Source: Kitasatospora indigofera (lineage in GTDB: Bacteria > Actinomycetota > Actinomycetes > Streptomycetales > Streptomycetaceae). From it: a stretch of DNA of 64,000 nt. Below the pieces are notes generated by a model. It saw only the letters and a list, made by a program, of their open reading frames with translations. It did not search any database and was not told the DNA's origin. The stretch is from NCBI RefSeq assembly GCF_014655955.1, contig NZ_BNBO01000029.1, positions 1-64,000 on the forward strand, written 5' to 3'. Of this stretch, positions 8,547 through 19,708 are shown in pieces. The position numbers were made by a program, and so were the translations under genes. The first letter of the stretch is position 1. Every line of letters starts with the position of its first letter.

Positions 8547-9019
8547 TGAATGAGCTCGACGTCGTGGGTGTCCGGGTGGAGATGCCGTCGAACCAACCGA
8601 TCGTGCTGCTGCGCGAGGTCGGGGGCGACCGCTACCTGCCGATCTGGATCGGTCCGGGTGAGGCGACCGCGATCGCCTTCGCCCAGCAGGGCATGACGCC
8701 GGTGCGCCCGCTGACGCACGACCTCTTCAAGGACGTGCTGGAGGCCCTGGGCCAGCAGCTCACCGAGGTGCGGATCACCGACCTCCGCGAGGGCGTCTTC
8801 TACGCCGAACTGGTGTTCACCGGCGGGGTCGAGGTGAGTGCCCGCCCGTCCGACGCGATAGCGCTCGCCCTGCGGACCGGGACCCCGATCTACGGGAGCG
8901 AGGAGGTGCTCGCCGAGGCGGGCATCGCGATCCCGGACGAGCAGGAGGACGAGGTCGAGAAGTTCCGCGAGTTCCTCGACCAGGTCTCGCCCGAGGACTT
9001 CGGCGGCGGCCAGCAGTAG
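8546..9019 (+). CDS. Bifunctional nuclease family protein (DUF151)
   Basis: A 157-residue protein beginning MNELDVVGVRVEMPSNQPIV, the conserved N-terminus of DUF151 proteins; it also has YLPIWIGPGEATAI and the RPSDAIALALR motif. Members are labelled bifunctional (DNase/RNase) nuclease after a plant homologue, but activity in actinobacteria is not established. The GTG at 8546 is chosen over upstream codons because the family begins there and a -10 box lies 7 bases before it, consistent with leaderless translation. It is between two MerR genes, as in Rv1828-Rv1829-Rv1830. Confidence 0.85.
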   Translation: MNELDVVGVRVEMPSNQPIVLLREVGGDRYLPIWIGPGEATAIAFAQQGMTPVRPLTHDLFKDVLEALGQQLTEVRITDLREGVFYAELVFTGGVEVSARPSDAIALALRTGTPIYGSEEVLAEAGIAIPDEQEDEVEKFREFLDQVSPEDFGGGQQ

Positions 9020-9550
9020 GCGCCGCCCGCCGGCTCCCCGCCCGTGCCGTTCGCGCGGGCTTCTTCTGCTGTCGCCGGCCGGCGGTGCACCCCGCCCCCG
9101 AGGTGGCCCGACGGGCGGCTGAAGGCCTCGTTGCCCGGCGCCCCCGGCCCGAGGCCGGCCCGCCCGGTGTCCCGAATGACCGGCCTGGTGTCCCGGAGGG
9201 GTGGGACGGGTCTTCCGGCAGCGGTGGCAGCACTACCCGATGTGAGCGCCGGACGCACCCGCAGCGATCGCCCGCGCCACGGACGGTGACCGGCCGTTCT
9301 GCCTGCGGTGACCGTCGAAGCCCGTCCTAGGGGGCCGTACCGGCTGCTCGGGCCCGCCGTCGCGGTTTTGCCAAAAGTCGTCCACTTACCCACACTGGGG
9401 GCACGAAAAACCACTCTCCCGAGTGACGCGGTTTGGCGTGCCCGGCGTGGCGATCGTTGACGGGCCATGGGTGACTGCCTACCGTCAGGAGTGGCTGCGG
9501 ATTGTCACCCGTGGCCGGGCAGCCCGCAGCACAGGTGGACGGAGGTAGGC
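9020..9550. other. 531-base intergenic region
   Basis: No plausible gene is seen. TTGCCA (9368-9373) and CACACT (9391-9396), 17 bases apart, may be a promoter for the MerR gene at 9551, leaving a leader of about 150 bases. A small dyad CACTC-TCCC-GAGTG (9412-9425) lies just downstream and could be an operator. Confidence 0.4.
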
Positions 9551-10249
9551 ATGACCAGCACCGGCGATGACGTGGCCGTGGGTGGTGTGTGCTCCGTGCA
9601 TGTGCAACGCACCGGCCGGACCGCGGCGGACCGCGGCTGGGAGGCCAGGCCGGCGGAGCCCGGCGGCGCCGAGCCGGCCCGGGTCGGGCCCAGGATCGGG
9701 CGCTTCCCCGCCGTCCAGGGCGGCCAGCCGGACATCGAACGACTCGCCCCCACCTCCGCGCTGGTCGGCTACCGGGGTCCCACCGCCTGCGCGGCGGCCG
9801 GCATCACCTACCGCCAGCTGGACTACTGGGCGCGCACCGGGCTGCTGGAGCCGAGCGTGCGGTCGGTGTACCCGGCGAGCACGCACCGCCTCTACAGCTT
9901 CCGCGACATCCTGACCCTGAAGATCGTGAAGCGCCTGCTGGACGCCGGCGTCTCGCTGCAGAACATCCGGGTGGCCGTCACCCACCTGCAGTCCGCCGAG
10001 ATCGGCGACCTGGCGGGGCTGACCCTGATGTGCGACGGCGCGACGGTCTACGAGTGCAGCACCCCGCAGCAGGTGGTCGACCTGCTGAAGGGCGGTCAGG
10101 GCGTCTTCGGCATCGCGGTCGGCGCGGTCTGGAAGGAGCTGGAGTCCTCCCTGGGCCGGCTGCACGCCGAGCGCACCGACACCGGCGAGACGCTGGTCGG
10201 CCAGGACCCGGCGGACGAGCTGGCCCAGCGGCGCAACCGCGCGGGCTGA
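9551..10249 (+). CDS. MerR family transcriptional regulator (Rv1830-like)
   Basis: A 232-residue regulator. After about 75 variable residues comes a MerR domain with GITYRQLDYWARTGLLEP, then YSFRDILTLKIVKRLLDAGVS and a coiled dimerisation helix (NIRVAVTHLQ). The C-terminal part contains LMCDGATVYECSTPQQVVDLL, typical of the actinobacterial Rv1830 branch, which has been linked to growth control in mycobacteria. The ATG at 9551 follows GGAGG (9541-9545) by 5 bases; earlier in-frame codons lack one. A strong terminator follows at 10309-10342. Confidence 0.85.
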   Translation: MTSTGDDVAVGGVCSVHVQRTGRTAADRGWEARPAEPGGAEPARVGPRIGRFPAVQGGQPDIERLAPTSALVGYRGPTACAAAGITYRQLDYWARTGLLEPSVRSVYPASTHRLYSFRDILTLKIVKRLLDAGVSLQNIRVAVTHLQSAEIGDLAGLTLMCDGATVYECSTPQQVVDLLKGGQGVFGIAVGAVWKELESSLGRLHAERTDTGETLVGQDPADELAQRRNRAG

Positions 10250-10308
10250 CCGCGGGCGGTCCGCCACCAGGAGCAATCGAAGAGCACGAGCGATCCGGCA
10301 GCACCGGA

Positions 10309-10342
10309 GACCGGCCCGGACGGGGAACCGTCCGGGCCGGTC
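10309..10342 (+). terminator. Hairpin terminator after MerR gene
   Basis: A perfect 15-base stem, GACCGGCCCGGACGG (10309-10323) with its complement at 10328-10342, closes on a GGAA loop. There is no T tract, which is common in streptomycetes. Confidence 0.7.
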
Positions 10343-10379
10343 GTGTCGTCACCGGTGGTGAACCGATCAAGGAGGGGTC

Positions 10380-11087
10380 GTGCGGGTCATACGCTTCGTG
10401 CGGGTCGTACTCGGCGGGCCGGCCTGGCTGCGGCAGCGCCGCGGGCAGCGCCGGGCCTTCCAACTGCTCGTCCTGCTCTGCGTGCTGGCACTGGCGCCGA
10501 GCGCCTGGCTCTGGACGAGCACGGCCGACCGGGTCCGCACCGTGCAGAGCGTGCCGCAGGCCCCCGTCGCGGTGGTGTTCGGCGCCGGCCTGGAGAACGG
10601 CACGCCGTCCCCGTACCTCGCGCACCGGCTGGACGCGGCGCTGGAGCTGTACCAGCGGCAGAAGGTCTCGGCGATCCTGGTGACCGGCGACAACGGTCGG
10701 GCCGCCTACGACGAGACCGACGCGATGCGGCGCTACCTGATCGAGCACGGCGTGCCGGAGATCCGGGTGGTCGGCGACTACGCGGGCTTCGACACCTGGG
10801 ACTCCTGCACCCGGGCCCGGCGGATCTTCGGGGTCCGGCGGGCGGTGCTGGTCAGCCAGGAGTTCCACGTCCGCCGGGCGCTGGCCCTCTGTCAGGCGGC
10901 GGGCGTCGACGCGTACGCGGTCGGGGTGCAGGAGTGGCACGACGTCACCTGGTACTACGGCGGCCTGCGGGAGATCCCCGGTGCCGGGAAGGCCGCGTTG
11001 AACGCCTGGCTGCGGCCCGACCCCGCGCTGCTCGGCCCGCAGGAGCAGGGCATCCCGCGCGCGCTGGCGGACGCGGGCGCGCGCTGA
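10380..11087 (+). CDS. SanA/YdcF-like membrane-anchored protein (DUF218)
   Basis: A 235-residue protein with an N-terminal transmembrane anchor (FQLLVLLCVLALAPSAWLW) and an extracytoplasmic DUF218 domain: VAVVFGAGLENGTPSPYLAHRLD, ILVTGDNG, YDETDAMRRYL, VVGDYAGFDTWDSC and VLVSQEFHVRRAL match the SanA branch, named after an E. coli protein needed for vancomycin exclusion at high temperature. Role in Gram-positives is unknown; envelope polysaccharide or peptidoglycan intermediates are plausible substrates. The GTG at 10380 has GGAGG at 10372-10376. It is isolated by a terminator upstream. Confidence 0.8.
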   Translation: MRVIRFVRVVLGGPAWLRQRRGQRRAFQLLVLLCVLALAPSAWLWTSTADRVRTVQSVPQAPVAVVFGAGLENGTPSPYLAHRLDAALELYQRQKVSAILVTGDNGRAAYDETDAMRRYLIEHGVPEIRVVGDYAGFDTWDSCTRARRIFGVRRAVLVSQEFHVRRALALCQAAGVDAYAVGVQEWHDVTWYYGGLREIPGAGKAALNAWLRPDPALLGPQEQGIPRALADAGAR

Positions 11088-11217
11088 CCGGGCCCCGAGC
11101 GGCGGGACCTCGCGCCGCCGGGCGTGGCCACGCGCCGCGGGCCCGGGGCCGCCCGCGGGCGCGCCGGGCCGGTCGCGTGGACGCCTGATTGTCGGACCCC
11201 TGCGGCATGATCGGCAG

Positions 11218-12639
11218 GTGCGGTCACTGCCGAGCATCATCCACCTCGACATGGACGCCTTCTTCGCCTCGGTGGAGCAGGCGGCCAAGCCGAGCCTGCG
11301 CGGCAAGCCGGTGATCGTCGGGGGTCTGGGCGGCCGCGGCGTGGTCTCCACCGCCTCGTACGAGGCCCGCACGTTCGGGGTGCACTCCGCGATGCCGATG
11401 GCCCAGGCCCGGCGGCTCTGCCCGAACGCGGCCTTCCTGACCGGCCGCTTCGAGGCCTACCGCCGGGTCAGCGACCTGGTGATGGGCCTGCTGCGGGAGC
11501 TGTCCCCGCTGGTCGAGCCGCTCAGCCTGGACGAGGCCTTCGTCGACCTGGCGGCCGGTCCGTACGGCCCGGCACTCGCCGCCTCCTCCGACGCCGCGGC
11601 CCTGGTGCTGGCCCTGGCCGAGGACCTCCGGGCCGACATCGAGCGGCGGACGGGGCTGACCGCCTCGGTCGGCGCGGCGGGCTCCAAGCTGATGGCCAAG
11701 ATCGCCTCCGAGCAGGCCAAGCCGGACGGCCTGGTGCTCGTCGTGCCCGGCCAGGAGCGGGCGGTGCTCGGCCCGATGTCCGTCCGGGCGCTGCCGGGCG
11801 TCGGCCCGGCCACCGAGCAGGTGCTGCGCCGGGCCGGGCTGACAACGGTGGCGGACCTGGCCGAGGCGGGCGAGGCCGAGCTGGTGCAGCTGCTCGGGCG
11901 GGCGCACGGCGCCGGCGTGCTCCAGATGGCCCTGGGGCTGGACGACCGGCCGGTGGTGCCCGACCGGGACGCCAAGTCGGTCTCGGTGGAGGACACCTTC
12001 GAGGTGGACCTGGCGGACCGTGACCGGATCCTGCACGAGGTGGACGTGCTGGCGGCGCGCTGCGTCGGCCGGCTGCGGGCGGCCGGGCGCTCGGGCCGCA
12101 CGGTGGTGCTCAAGGTGCGGCGCTTCGACTTCTCCACCCTGACCCGTTCAGAGACGCTGCGCGGTCCGACCGACGACGAGACGGTGATCACCGACACGGC
12201 GCGCCGGCTGGCGGCGCAGGTCGACGTCACCGGTGGGGTGCGGCTGCTCGGGGTCGGCGTCTCGCAGCTCGCGGACTACACCCAGGAGGACCTCTTCGCG
12301 CAGGCCGTGCGCGAGGCGGCGCGGGAGCAGGCCGAGCTGCGGGAGCAGGCGGCCGCGGCGGAGCCGGGGCAGGAGGGTGCGCCGGAGCCGGCGGAGCGGC
12401 CGGCCGAGGCGGTGGAGGAGGCCGCGGAAGCGGGGGAGGGGCCCGTCGTCCGGCGCTGGATGCCGGGGCAGGACGTGACGCACACCGAGTTCGGGCCGGG
12501 GTGGGTGCAGGGCAGCGGCGTCGGGCGGGTGACCGTGCGGTTCGAGACGCCGTGGAGCGGGCCGGGCCGGGTGCGGACCTTCCTGGTGGACGATCGGGCG
12601 CTGGAGCCGGCCCGGCCGCTGCCGTTGCGGCAGGAGTGA
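11218..12639 (+). CDS. dinB: DNA polymerase IV (Y-family)
   Basis: A 473-residue error-prone translesion polymerase. The palm motifs HLDMDAFFASVE (catalytic D11) and SLDEAF (D105, E106) are intact; SVGAAGSKLMAKIASEQAKP and the thumb LPGVGPATEQVLRRAG follow, with the little finger at about 245-345. A Glu/Ala/Pro linker (about 365-410) leads to a 60-residue C-terminal block beginning WMPGQDVTHTEFGPGWV, whose alternating V/F pattern looks like a small beta-barrel. No canonical QLxLF clamp-binding motif was seen at the extreme C-terminus. The GTG at 11218 leads directly into the family N-terminus; no ribosome binding site is clear. A terminator follows. Confidence 0.93.
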   Translation: MRSLPSIIHLDMDAFFASVEQAAKPSLRGKPVIVGGLGGRGVVSTASYEARTFGVHSAMPMAQARRLCPNAAFLTGRFEAYRRVSDLVMGLLRELSPLVEPLSLDEAFVDLAAGPYGPALAASSDAAALVLALAEDLRADIERRTGLTASVGAAGSKLMAKIASEQAKPDGLVLVVPGQERAVLGPMSVRALPGVGPATEQVLRRAGLTTVADLAEAGEAELVQLLGRAHGAGVLQMALGLDDRPVVPDRDAKSVSVEDTFEVDLADRDRILHEVDVLAARCVGRLRAAGRSGRTVVLKVRRFDFSTLTRSETLRGPTDDETVITDTARRLAAQVDVTGGVRLLGVGVSQLADYTQEDLFAQAVREAAREQAELREQAAAAEPGQEGAPEPAERPAEAVEEAAEAGEGPVVRRWMPGQDVTHTEFGPGWVQGSGVGRVTVRFETPWSGPGRVRTFLVDDRALEPARPLPLRQE

Positions 12640-12686
12640 CGCCGCCCGCCGGAAGGGCCGCCGGCGCCGGGTGCCGGAACGACGGA

Positions 12687-12720
12687 GCGGCCCCGCCCGG
12701 AGTCGTCCGGGCGGGGCCGC
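12687..12720 (+). terminator. Hairpin terminator after dinB
   Basis: A perfect 14-base stem, GCGGCCCCGCCCGG (12687-12700) with its complement at 12707-12720, has an AGTCGT loop. It lies between the convergent dinB and MFS genes and may serve both. Confidence 0.7.
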
Positions 12721-12818
12721 GTGTCGGGCCGGGCCGTGGGTGATCGCGATGCCCTCGTCGATCCCCGGTGGCCCGGTCCCCCCGCGCCCTGTCCCTGGGC
12801 ACGGGGGAGGACGCCTCG

Positions 12819-14300
12819 TCAGGCGTCGGTCTTGACCAGCACGGGGCTGGAGTTCGGTGCGTCGGCCAGGTCGGCCGCGGGTGCGGCCGGCTTGATCCGG
12901 CGGATCAGGAAGGGCACGGCGCCGGCGACGAGGCAGACGGCGGCGGCGGTCCAGAACGCGTGCTGGTAGGCGTTCAGGGTCGGCAGGGCGACCGGCAGGC
13001 GCGGGATGGTGTCGCCGGTCAGGATGGCGGCCATCACGGCGGTGCCGATGGCGCCGCCGACGGTGCGCAGCACGGCGTTCATGCCGTTGGCGATGCCGCT
13101 CTGCTCGACCGGGACGGCGCCGTTGATGTAGGCCGGCATCGCGGAGAAGGCGAGGCCGATGCCCAGGCCGAAGATCGCCGAGGCGGTGTAGAGGTCGGCC
13201 TCGTGGCTGTGCCGCACGGCCAGGTAGGACATCGCGACGGCGCCGAGGACGCCGCCGAGCACCAGCGGCAGGCGCGGTCCGCGACGGGCGATCAGGACGG
13301 CGCCGAGCGGGGCGGCGACCATGCTGCCGACCGCCGACGGCAGCAGCATCACGCCGGCGTGCAGCACGGTGGCGGTGAAGCCGTAGTGGGTGAGGCGCTC
13401 GGGGGTCTGGGCGAAGTTGCTGATCACCATGAAGGAGCCGTACATGCCGAACCCGATGAGCAGACCGGCCAGGTTGGTGAAGGCGACGGCCGGGCGGGAC
13501 ATCATCGACATGTCGACCAGCGGGTGCTTGACCTTGACCTCGATGATCCCCCAGATCAGGGCGACCACGGCGGCGACGGCGAACAGGCCGAGGGTCTTGT
13601 TGGAGGTCCAGCCCCAGGCGTTGCCCTGGCTGACGGCGACGAGCAGGGCGGAGAGCCAGCCGGCCAGGGTGATGGCGCCGAGCGGGTCGGCCCCGCCCTC
13701 GGTGTCGACGACCGGGTCCTTGGGGACGCGCAGGGCCACCAGCGCGACGGCGATCAGACCGAAGACCAGGCCCATCCAGAAGATGGACTTGTAGCTCCAG
13801 TGCTCCAGCAGCAGGCCGGTGGCCACCAGGCCGAGGCCGCTGCCGACGCCCATCGATGCGCTGATCCCGGCGACGCCGCCGGTGACCTTCTCCTTGGGCA
13901 GCTCGTCCCGGACGATGCTGATGGCGAGCGGCAGCACGCCACCGCCGGCGCCCTGGAGGACGCGGGCCACCACGAGCCAGGTGAAGGAGTGCGTGCTCAC
14001 CGCGAGGGCCGAGCCGGCGACCAGCCCGGTCAGCGAGATGAGCAGCATCGGCTTGCGGCCGCGCAGGTCGCCGAACCGGCCGAGCAGCGGGGTGAGGACG
14101 GCTGCGGAGAGCAGGTTGGCCGTCATCAGCCAGGTGATGTTGGAACCGGAGACGTTCAGTTCCTTGGCCAGCGAGGGCAGGATCGGGACGACCGCGGTCT
14201 GCACCACGCTGAACGCCAGCATCGCCAGGATCAGGGCAGGGAGTACCCGGGCACTGCTCTGCTTCGCTGCCGCGGTGGTGGGCTGTGGTGCCTCACTCAC
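12819..14300 (-). CDS. MFS transporter, DHA2 (EmrB/QacA-like) drug exporter
   Basis: A 493-residue proton-driven exporter with about 14 hydrophobic segments. MFS motif A is GRFGDLRGRKPM between TM2 and TM3, and motif B-like VARVLQGAGGGVLPLAISI follows. The GTG at 14300 is preceded by GGAGG (reading the minus strand TGGAGGAAGCACC), which decides the start; an upstream ATG at 14333 lacks one. The promoter region holds a TTGACA and repeated CTGAAG/CTTCAG dyads, so a repressor probably controls it, but no regulator gene is adjacent. Substrate unknown. Confidence 0.85.
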   Translation of the reverse strand: MSEAPQPTTAAAKQSSARVLPALILAMLAFSVVQTAVVPILPSLAKELNVSGSNITWLMTANLLSAAVLTPLLGRFGDLRGRKPMLLISLTGLVAGSALAVSTHSFTWLVVARVLQGAGGGVLPLAISIVRDELPKEKVTGGVAGISASMGVGSGLGLVATGLLLEHWSYKSIFWMGLVFGLIAVALVALRVPKDPVVDTEGGADPLGAITLAGWLSALLVAVSQGNAWGWTSNKTLGLFAVAAVVALIWGIIEVKVKHPLVDMSMMSRPAVAFTNLAGLLIGFGMYGSFMVISNFAQTPERLTHYGFTATVLHAGVMLLPSAVGSMVAAPLGAVLIARRGPRLPLVLGGVLGAVAMSYLAVRHSHEADLYTASAIFGLGIGLAFSAMPAYINGAVPVEQSGIANGMNAVLRTVGGAIGTAVMAAILTGDTIPRLPVALPTLNAYQHAFWTAAAVCLVAGAVPFLIRRIKPAAPAADLADAPNSSPVLVKTDA

Positions 14301-14335
14301 GGTGCTTCCTCCAGTAGGTGTGCCCGAGGACATTG

Positions 14336-14390
14336 CTTCAGGCGAGTGAAAGTGAACTAGCTGAAGTAACTTTGGCGGCAGATACTTCAG
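14336..14390 (-). promoter_or_regulatory. Putative operator upstream of the MFS gene
   Basis: Perfect inverted arms CTGAAGTA (14361-14368) and TACTTCAG (14383-14390) are separated by 14 bases, with a further CTTCAG half-site at 14336-14341. A TTGACA-like -35 on the minus strand lies just beyond (about 14392-14397). The spacing suits a dimeric repressor. Confidence 0.5.
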
Positions 14391-14533
14391 TGTGTCAAAT
14401 ATCGATCGGTGAAGCTTTGGCAAAGTGCAGGCCGGAGCGGGTCCGGCCGGCCGGCCCCGGCCGCGCTTCCCGGCGTGCCGGCGTGCCGGGGACGCGCACG
14501 CCGAGCACCGGCATGTCCTACGCAGCGCGGCAC

Positions 14534-14638
14534 GCCGAGGACGGGCGCGCCGATGGCGGGCATGCCGATGGCGGGCATGCCGATGGCGGGCATGCCGAGG
14601 ACGGACATGCCGAGGACGGACATGCCGAGGACGGACAG
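14534..14638. repeat. Seven tandem 15-bp repeats
   Basis: Seven consecutive 15-base units: GCCGAGGACGGGCGC once, GCCGATGGCGGGCAT three times (14549-14593), GCCGAGGACGGACAT twice and GCCGAGGACGGACAG once. The array ends at the terminator hairpin of the PRC-barrel gene. On the minus strand it reads as pentapeptides of GMPAI/GMSVL type, but no convincing gene contains it. Confidence 0.9.
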
Positions 14639-14669
14639 GGCTCCGGACCGCGTACGGTCCGGAGCCCTG
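14636..14669 (-). terminator. Hairpin terminator of the PRC-barrel/DUF2382 gene
   Basis: A perfect 15-base stem, CAGGGCTCCGGACCG (14636-14650) with its complement at 14655-14669 and loop CGTA, lies 27 bases beyond the stop codon of the minus-strand gene. Confidence 0.75.
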
Positions 14670-14696
14670 CCCGTCTGCCGGGGGTGGGGCGGCCGC

Positions 14697-16073
14697 TCAG
14701 CCCAGGGTGCGCAGCGGCTCGGGGTGCGACTGCACGCCGGTCTGGGCCGCGGCCGGGGCGGCGGCCGAGCTGTCGGTCGGCCGGCCGGCCGAGGGGGAGT
14801 CGGCGGCGGAGTCCGGCCGGCCCGCCGCGGGCCCGCCGGACGCGGACGTACCGCCCGAGGGCTGCGAGGCCTGGGCCGGCTGCGCGGCCGGGGAGGTGTG
14901 TCCGGCCTGGGCGGAGTGCCCGGCCGGTGCGGCGTGCGCGGCGGCCGGCCCCGGGGTGCCGGCCGTGGAGCCGTCCTGGATCTCGACGTGCTCGCGGTGC
15001 AGCTCCTCGCGCACCACGTGGTCGTCGGTGAACCGCTCGACCACCAGCCGCACCCGCTCGATCGGCACCAGGTACTTGCGCACCACCGGCCGCTCCTCGC
15101 GCAGGGTGACCTCCTCCACCGCTTCCGCGATCTCCTCCTGGGTCAGCGCGTCCCGCTCGCCCTCGGTCACGGGCACCCGCTCCACCCGGACGCGCTCGCG
15201 CACCACCGGGACGTGCCGCTCGACCGTCTCGCTGGTGACGTACTTGCGGAGCCGGGCCGTGTACGTCACCTGCCACTCGGTGGTGATGTCGAGCCGTTCC
15301 TCGTGGCAGGTGATCTCGACCGGGCCGCCGGGCGCGGAGGTGGCGGCGTCCGCACCGGGCGCGGCGAGCGGCGCGGCCTCGGCCGGCTTGGCGTACATCG
15401 GGGCCGGGGCGGCCTGGGCGGCGGCGGGCGCGGGAGTGCCCACGGTGCGGACGTTGGTCTCCTCGGCGGCCGGCGTCCGGCGCTCGGGTGCGGCGGCCGG
15501 GGCGGCCGCGGCGAGGCCGACGGCGGTGGCGGGCGCGCCGCCCGCCGGCGGCTCGACGGGCCGCTCAAGCTTCTCCAGCTTCTCGGCCTTCTCCGGTGCC
15601 GGGGTCTCGGTGCCCCGGCCCGCCGTGGCGGCGGCCGTGCCACCCGCCACCGCCGCAGCGGCGGCCGCCGGCGCGGCCGCACCGGGCACGGCGCCGAAGT
15701 CCAGGTCCGCGGGGCGGTCGTCGGCGCCGGTGTCCTTGGCCGAGCCGGAGCGGTTGTCCGCCGGGGTGTCGAGCCCGTAGTAGCGGTACAGCTGGAGCTC
15801 CTGGGCGGGGGAGAGGTGCTGGCCCACGCCGAAGTCCGGTGAGTCCTTCACCAGCGACTTGTCGTAGGGGACCCGCAGCTCCTCGCCCGAGAACTCGCTG
15901 GTGGTCAGCGGGACGAAGGCGTCGCGGCCGAAGATGCCCGTCCGGACGGCCGCCCACTCGGGCTCGCCGGTCGCGTCGTCCAGGTACACCTCGTCCACGG
16001 TGCCGATCTTGTCGCCGTTGCGGTCGACCGCCCGGTGCCCGATCAGGTCTCTGGGGTCGATGTCGGTTTGCAC
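14697..16073 (-). CDS. PRC-barrel and DUF2382 domain protein
   Basis: A 458-residue protein, no signal peptide or membrane segment. An N-terminal PRC-barrel (about 1-75: IGHRAVDRNGDKIGTVDEVYLDD ... GRDAFVPL) and a C-terminal DUF2382 region (about 265-375, with repeated EERPVVRK/VVRERVRVERVPV strands) are joined and followed by long Ala/Pro-rich linkers that make up half the protein. PRC-barrel/DUF2382 proteins are widespread in actinobacteria and often stress-associated; no molecular function is known. The GTG at 16073 has GGAGG about 6 bases upstream on the minus strand. It stands alone, with its own terminator downstream. Confidence 0.85.
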   Translation of the reverse strand: MQTDIDPRDLIGHRAVDRNGDKIGTVDEVYLDDATGEPEWAAVRTGIFGRDAFVPLTTSEFSGEELRVPYDKSLVKDSPDFGVGQHLSPAQELQLYRYYGLDTPADNRSGSAKDTGADDRPADLDFGAVPGAAAPAAAAAAVAGGTAAATAGRGTETPAPEKAEKLEKLERPVEPPAGGAPATAVGLAAAAPAAAPERRTPAAEETNVRTVGTPAPAAAQAAPAPMYAKPAEAAPLAAPGADAATSAPGGPVEITCHEERLDITTEWQVTYTARLRKYVTSETVERHVPVVRERVRVERVPVTEGERDALTQEEIAEAVEEVTLREERPVVRKYLVPIERVRLVVERFTDDHVVREELHREHVEIQDGSTAGTPGPAAAHAAPAGHSAQAGHTSPAAQPAQASQPSGGTSASGGPAAGRPDSAADSPSAGRPTDSSAAAPAAAQTGVQSHPEPLRTLG

Positions 16074-16258
16074 TCAATTCCTCCGGTGCGGATGCTCCTG
16101 CGGAACTCCCGCAGGGGTACGGCTGGAGGGTCCGGCCCATCCGCCACTTCATACGAAAAGGCATGAACCGGGCGCCTGCGAGCGGAGCGCCGCCGTCCGG
16201 GCGGGCCGTCCGCCCGCCCGGACCAGTGCGTACTCCGGTCCGGGGCGGGGGCGCACCC

Positions 16259-16287
16259 GTGATCGGGAGGGCTCCCGCTGGTACCCT
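16259..16287 (+). promoter_or_regulatory. Putative gcvP promoter
   Basis: GTGATC (16259-16264) and TACCCT (16282-16287) are 17 bases apart. Transcription would start near 16294, just before the riboswitch. Confidence 0.35.
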
Positions 16288-16307
16288 GGGCGCGACCGCC
16301 GAGCCCG

Positions 16308-16536
16308 CTCGGGAGAGTCCCCGGCCGACGAGACGCCGGCGGGGGCGCCGAAGGAGCAACTCCTCCCCGGAATCTCTCAGGCATCCGTACCGTGTGGGAT
16401 AGGTCACTCTGGAAAGCAGGGCAGGACCGCCGGCGAGGGAGCCGACGGCCACCACCCTCACCGACGGTGCAAGCCGACGGGATGCTCAGGCATCCCGCGC
16501 GGGCGAAGCTCTCAGGTCCCGATGACAGAGGGGGAG
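16308..16536 (+). ncRNA. Tandem glycine riboswitch upstream of gcvP
   Basis: Both aptamers are recognisable. Aptamer 1: GGGAGAG (16311-16317), GCCGAAGGAGCAACTCC, ATCTCTCAGGCA and CACTCTGGAAAG (ending about 16415). Aptamer 2: CCGACGGTGCAAGCCG (from 16461), AGCTCTCAGG and GATGACAGAGGGGG (ending about 16535). These are the conserved segments of the gcvT-type element. About 100 bases separate it from the gcvP start. Known elements of this layout usually switch gene expression on when glycine is high. Confidence 0.92.
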
Positions 16537-16639
16537 GCCTGTTGGGTTCGTTCGCCAGGGCCGGCCCGCTGTCCGCAGCGGTCACGGCCGACCGGCGTGC
16601 GCGCCCCCGCCGGTCCGTGACCAGGAGGCCTCGACCATC

Positions 16640-19540
<2,901 letters not shown>

Positions 19541-19579
19541 CCGGTGCCGCGCCCGCGGGCGTGAGCTGACCCGGTGCGA

Positions 19580-19622
19580 AGCGGTGGGCCCCGGCGGATT
19601 CGATCCGCCGGGGCCCACCGCT
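19580..19622 (+). terminator. Hairpin terminator after gcvP
   Basis: A 20-base stem, AGCGGTGGGCCCCGGCGGAT (19580-19599), pairs with 19603-19622 over a TCG loop. It lies between convergent genes. Confidence 0.8.
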
Positions 19623-19708
19623 GTCCGCCGTACCCGCCGCGGGGCTTCGCACCACGCGCCCGGGGCACCCTGCCGTACGGACCCGGTGCTGCGCCGGCGG
19701 CGAGCGGG

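Noticed and set aside
12819-14300. Antibiotic biosynthetic cluster suggested by several drug exporters in the window
   Set aside because: The four MFS exporters are scattered among housekeeping genes; no polyketide synthase, NRPS, terpene or RiPP core enzymes are present.
14387-14623. Small minus-strand frame reading GMPAI/GMSVL pentapeptide repeats
   Set aside because: The peptide pattern is a by-product of the 15-bp DNA array; no ribosome binding site or similarity beyond the repeats.
14534-14638. Possible CRISPR array
   Set aside because: Units are contiguous 15-mers without spacers and no cas genes are present.
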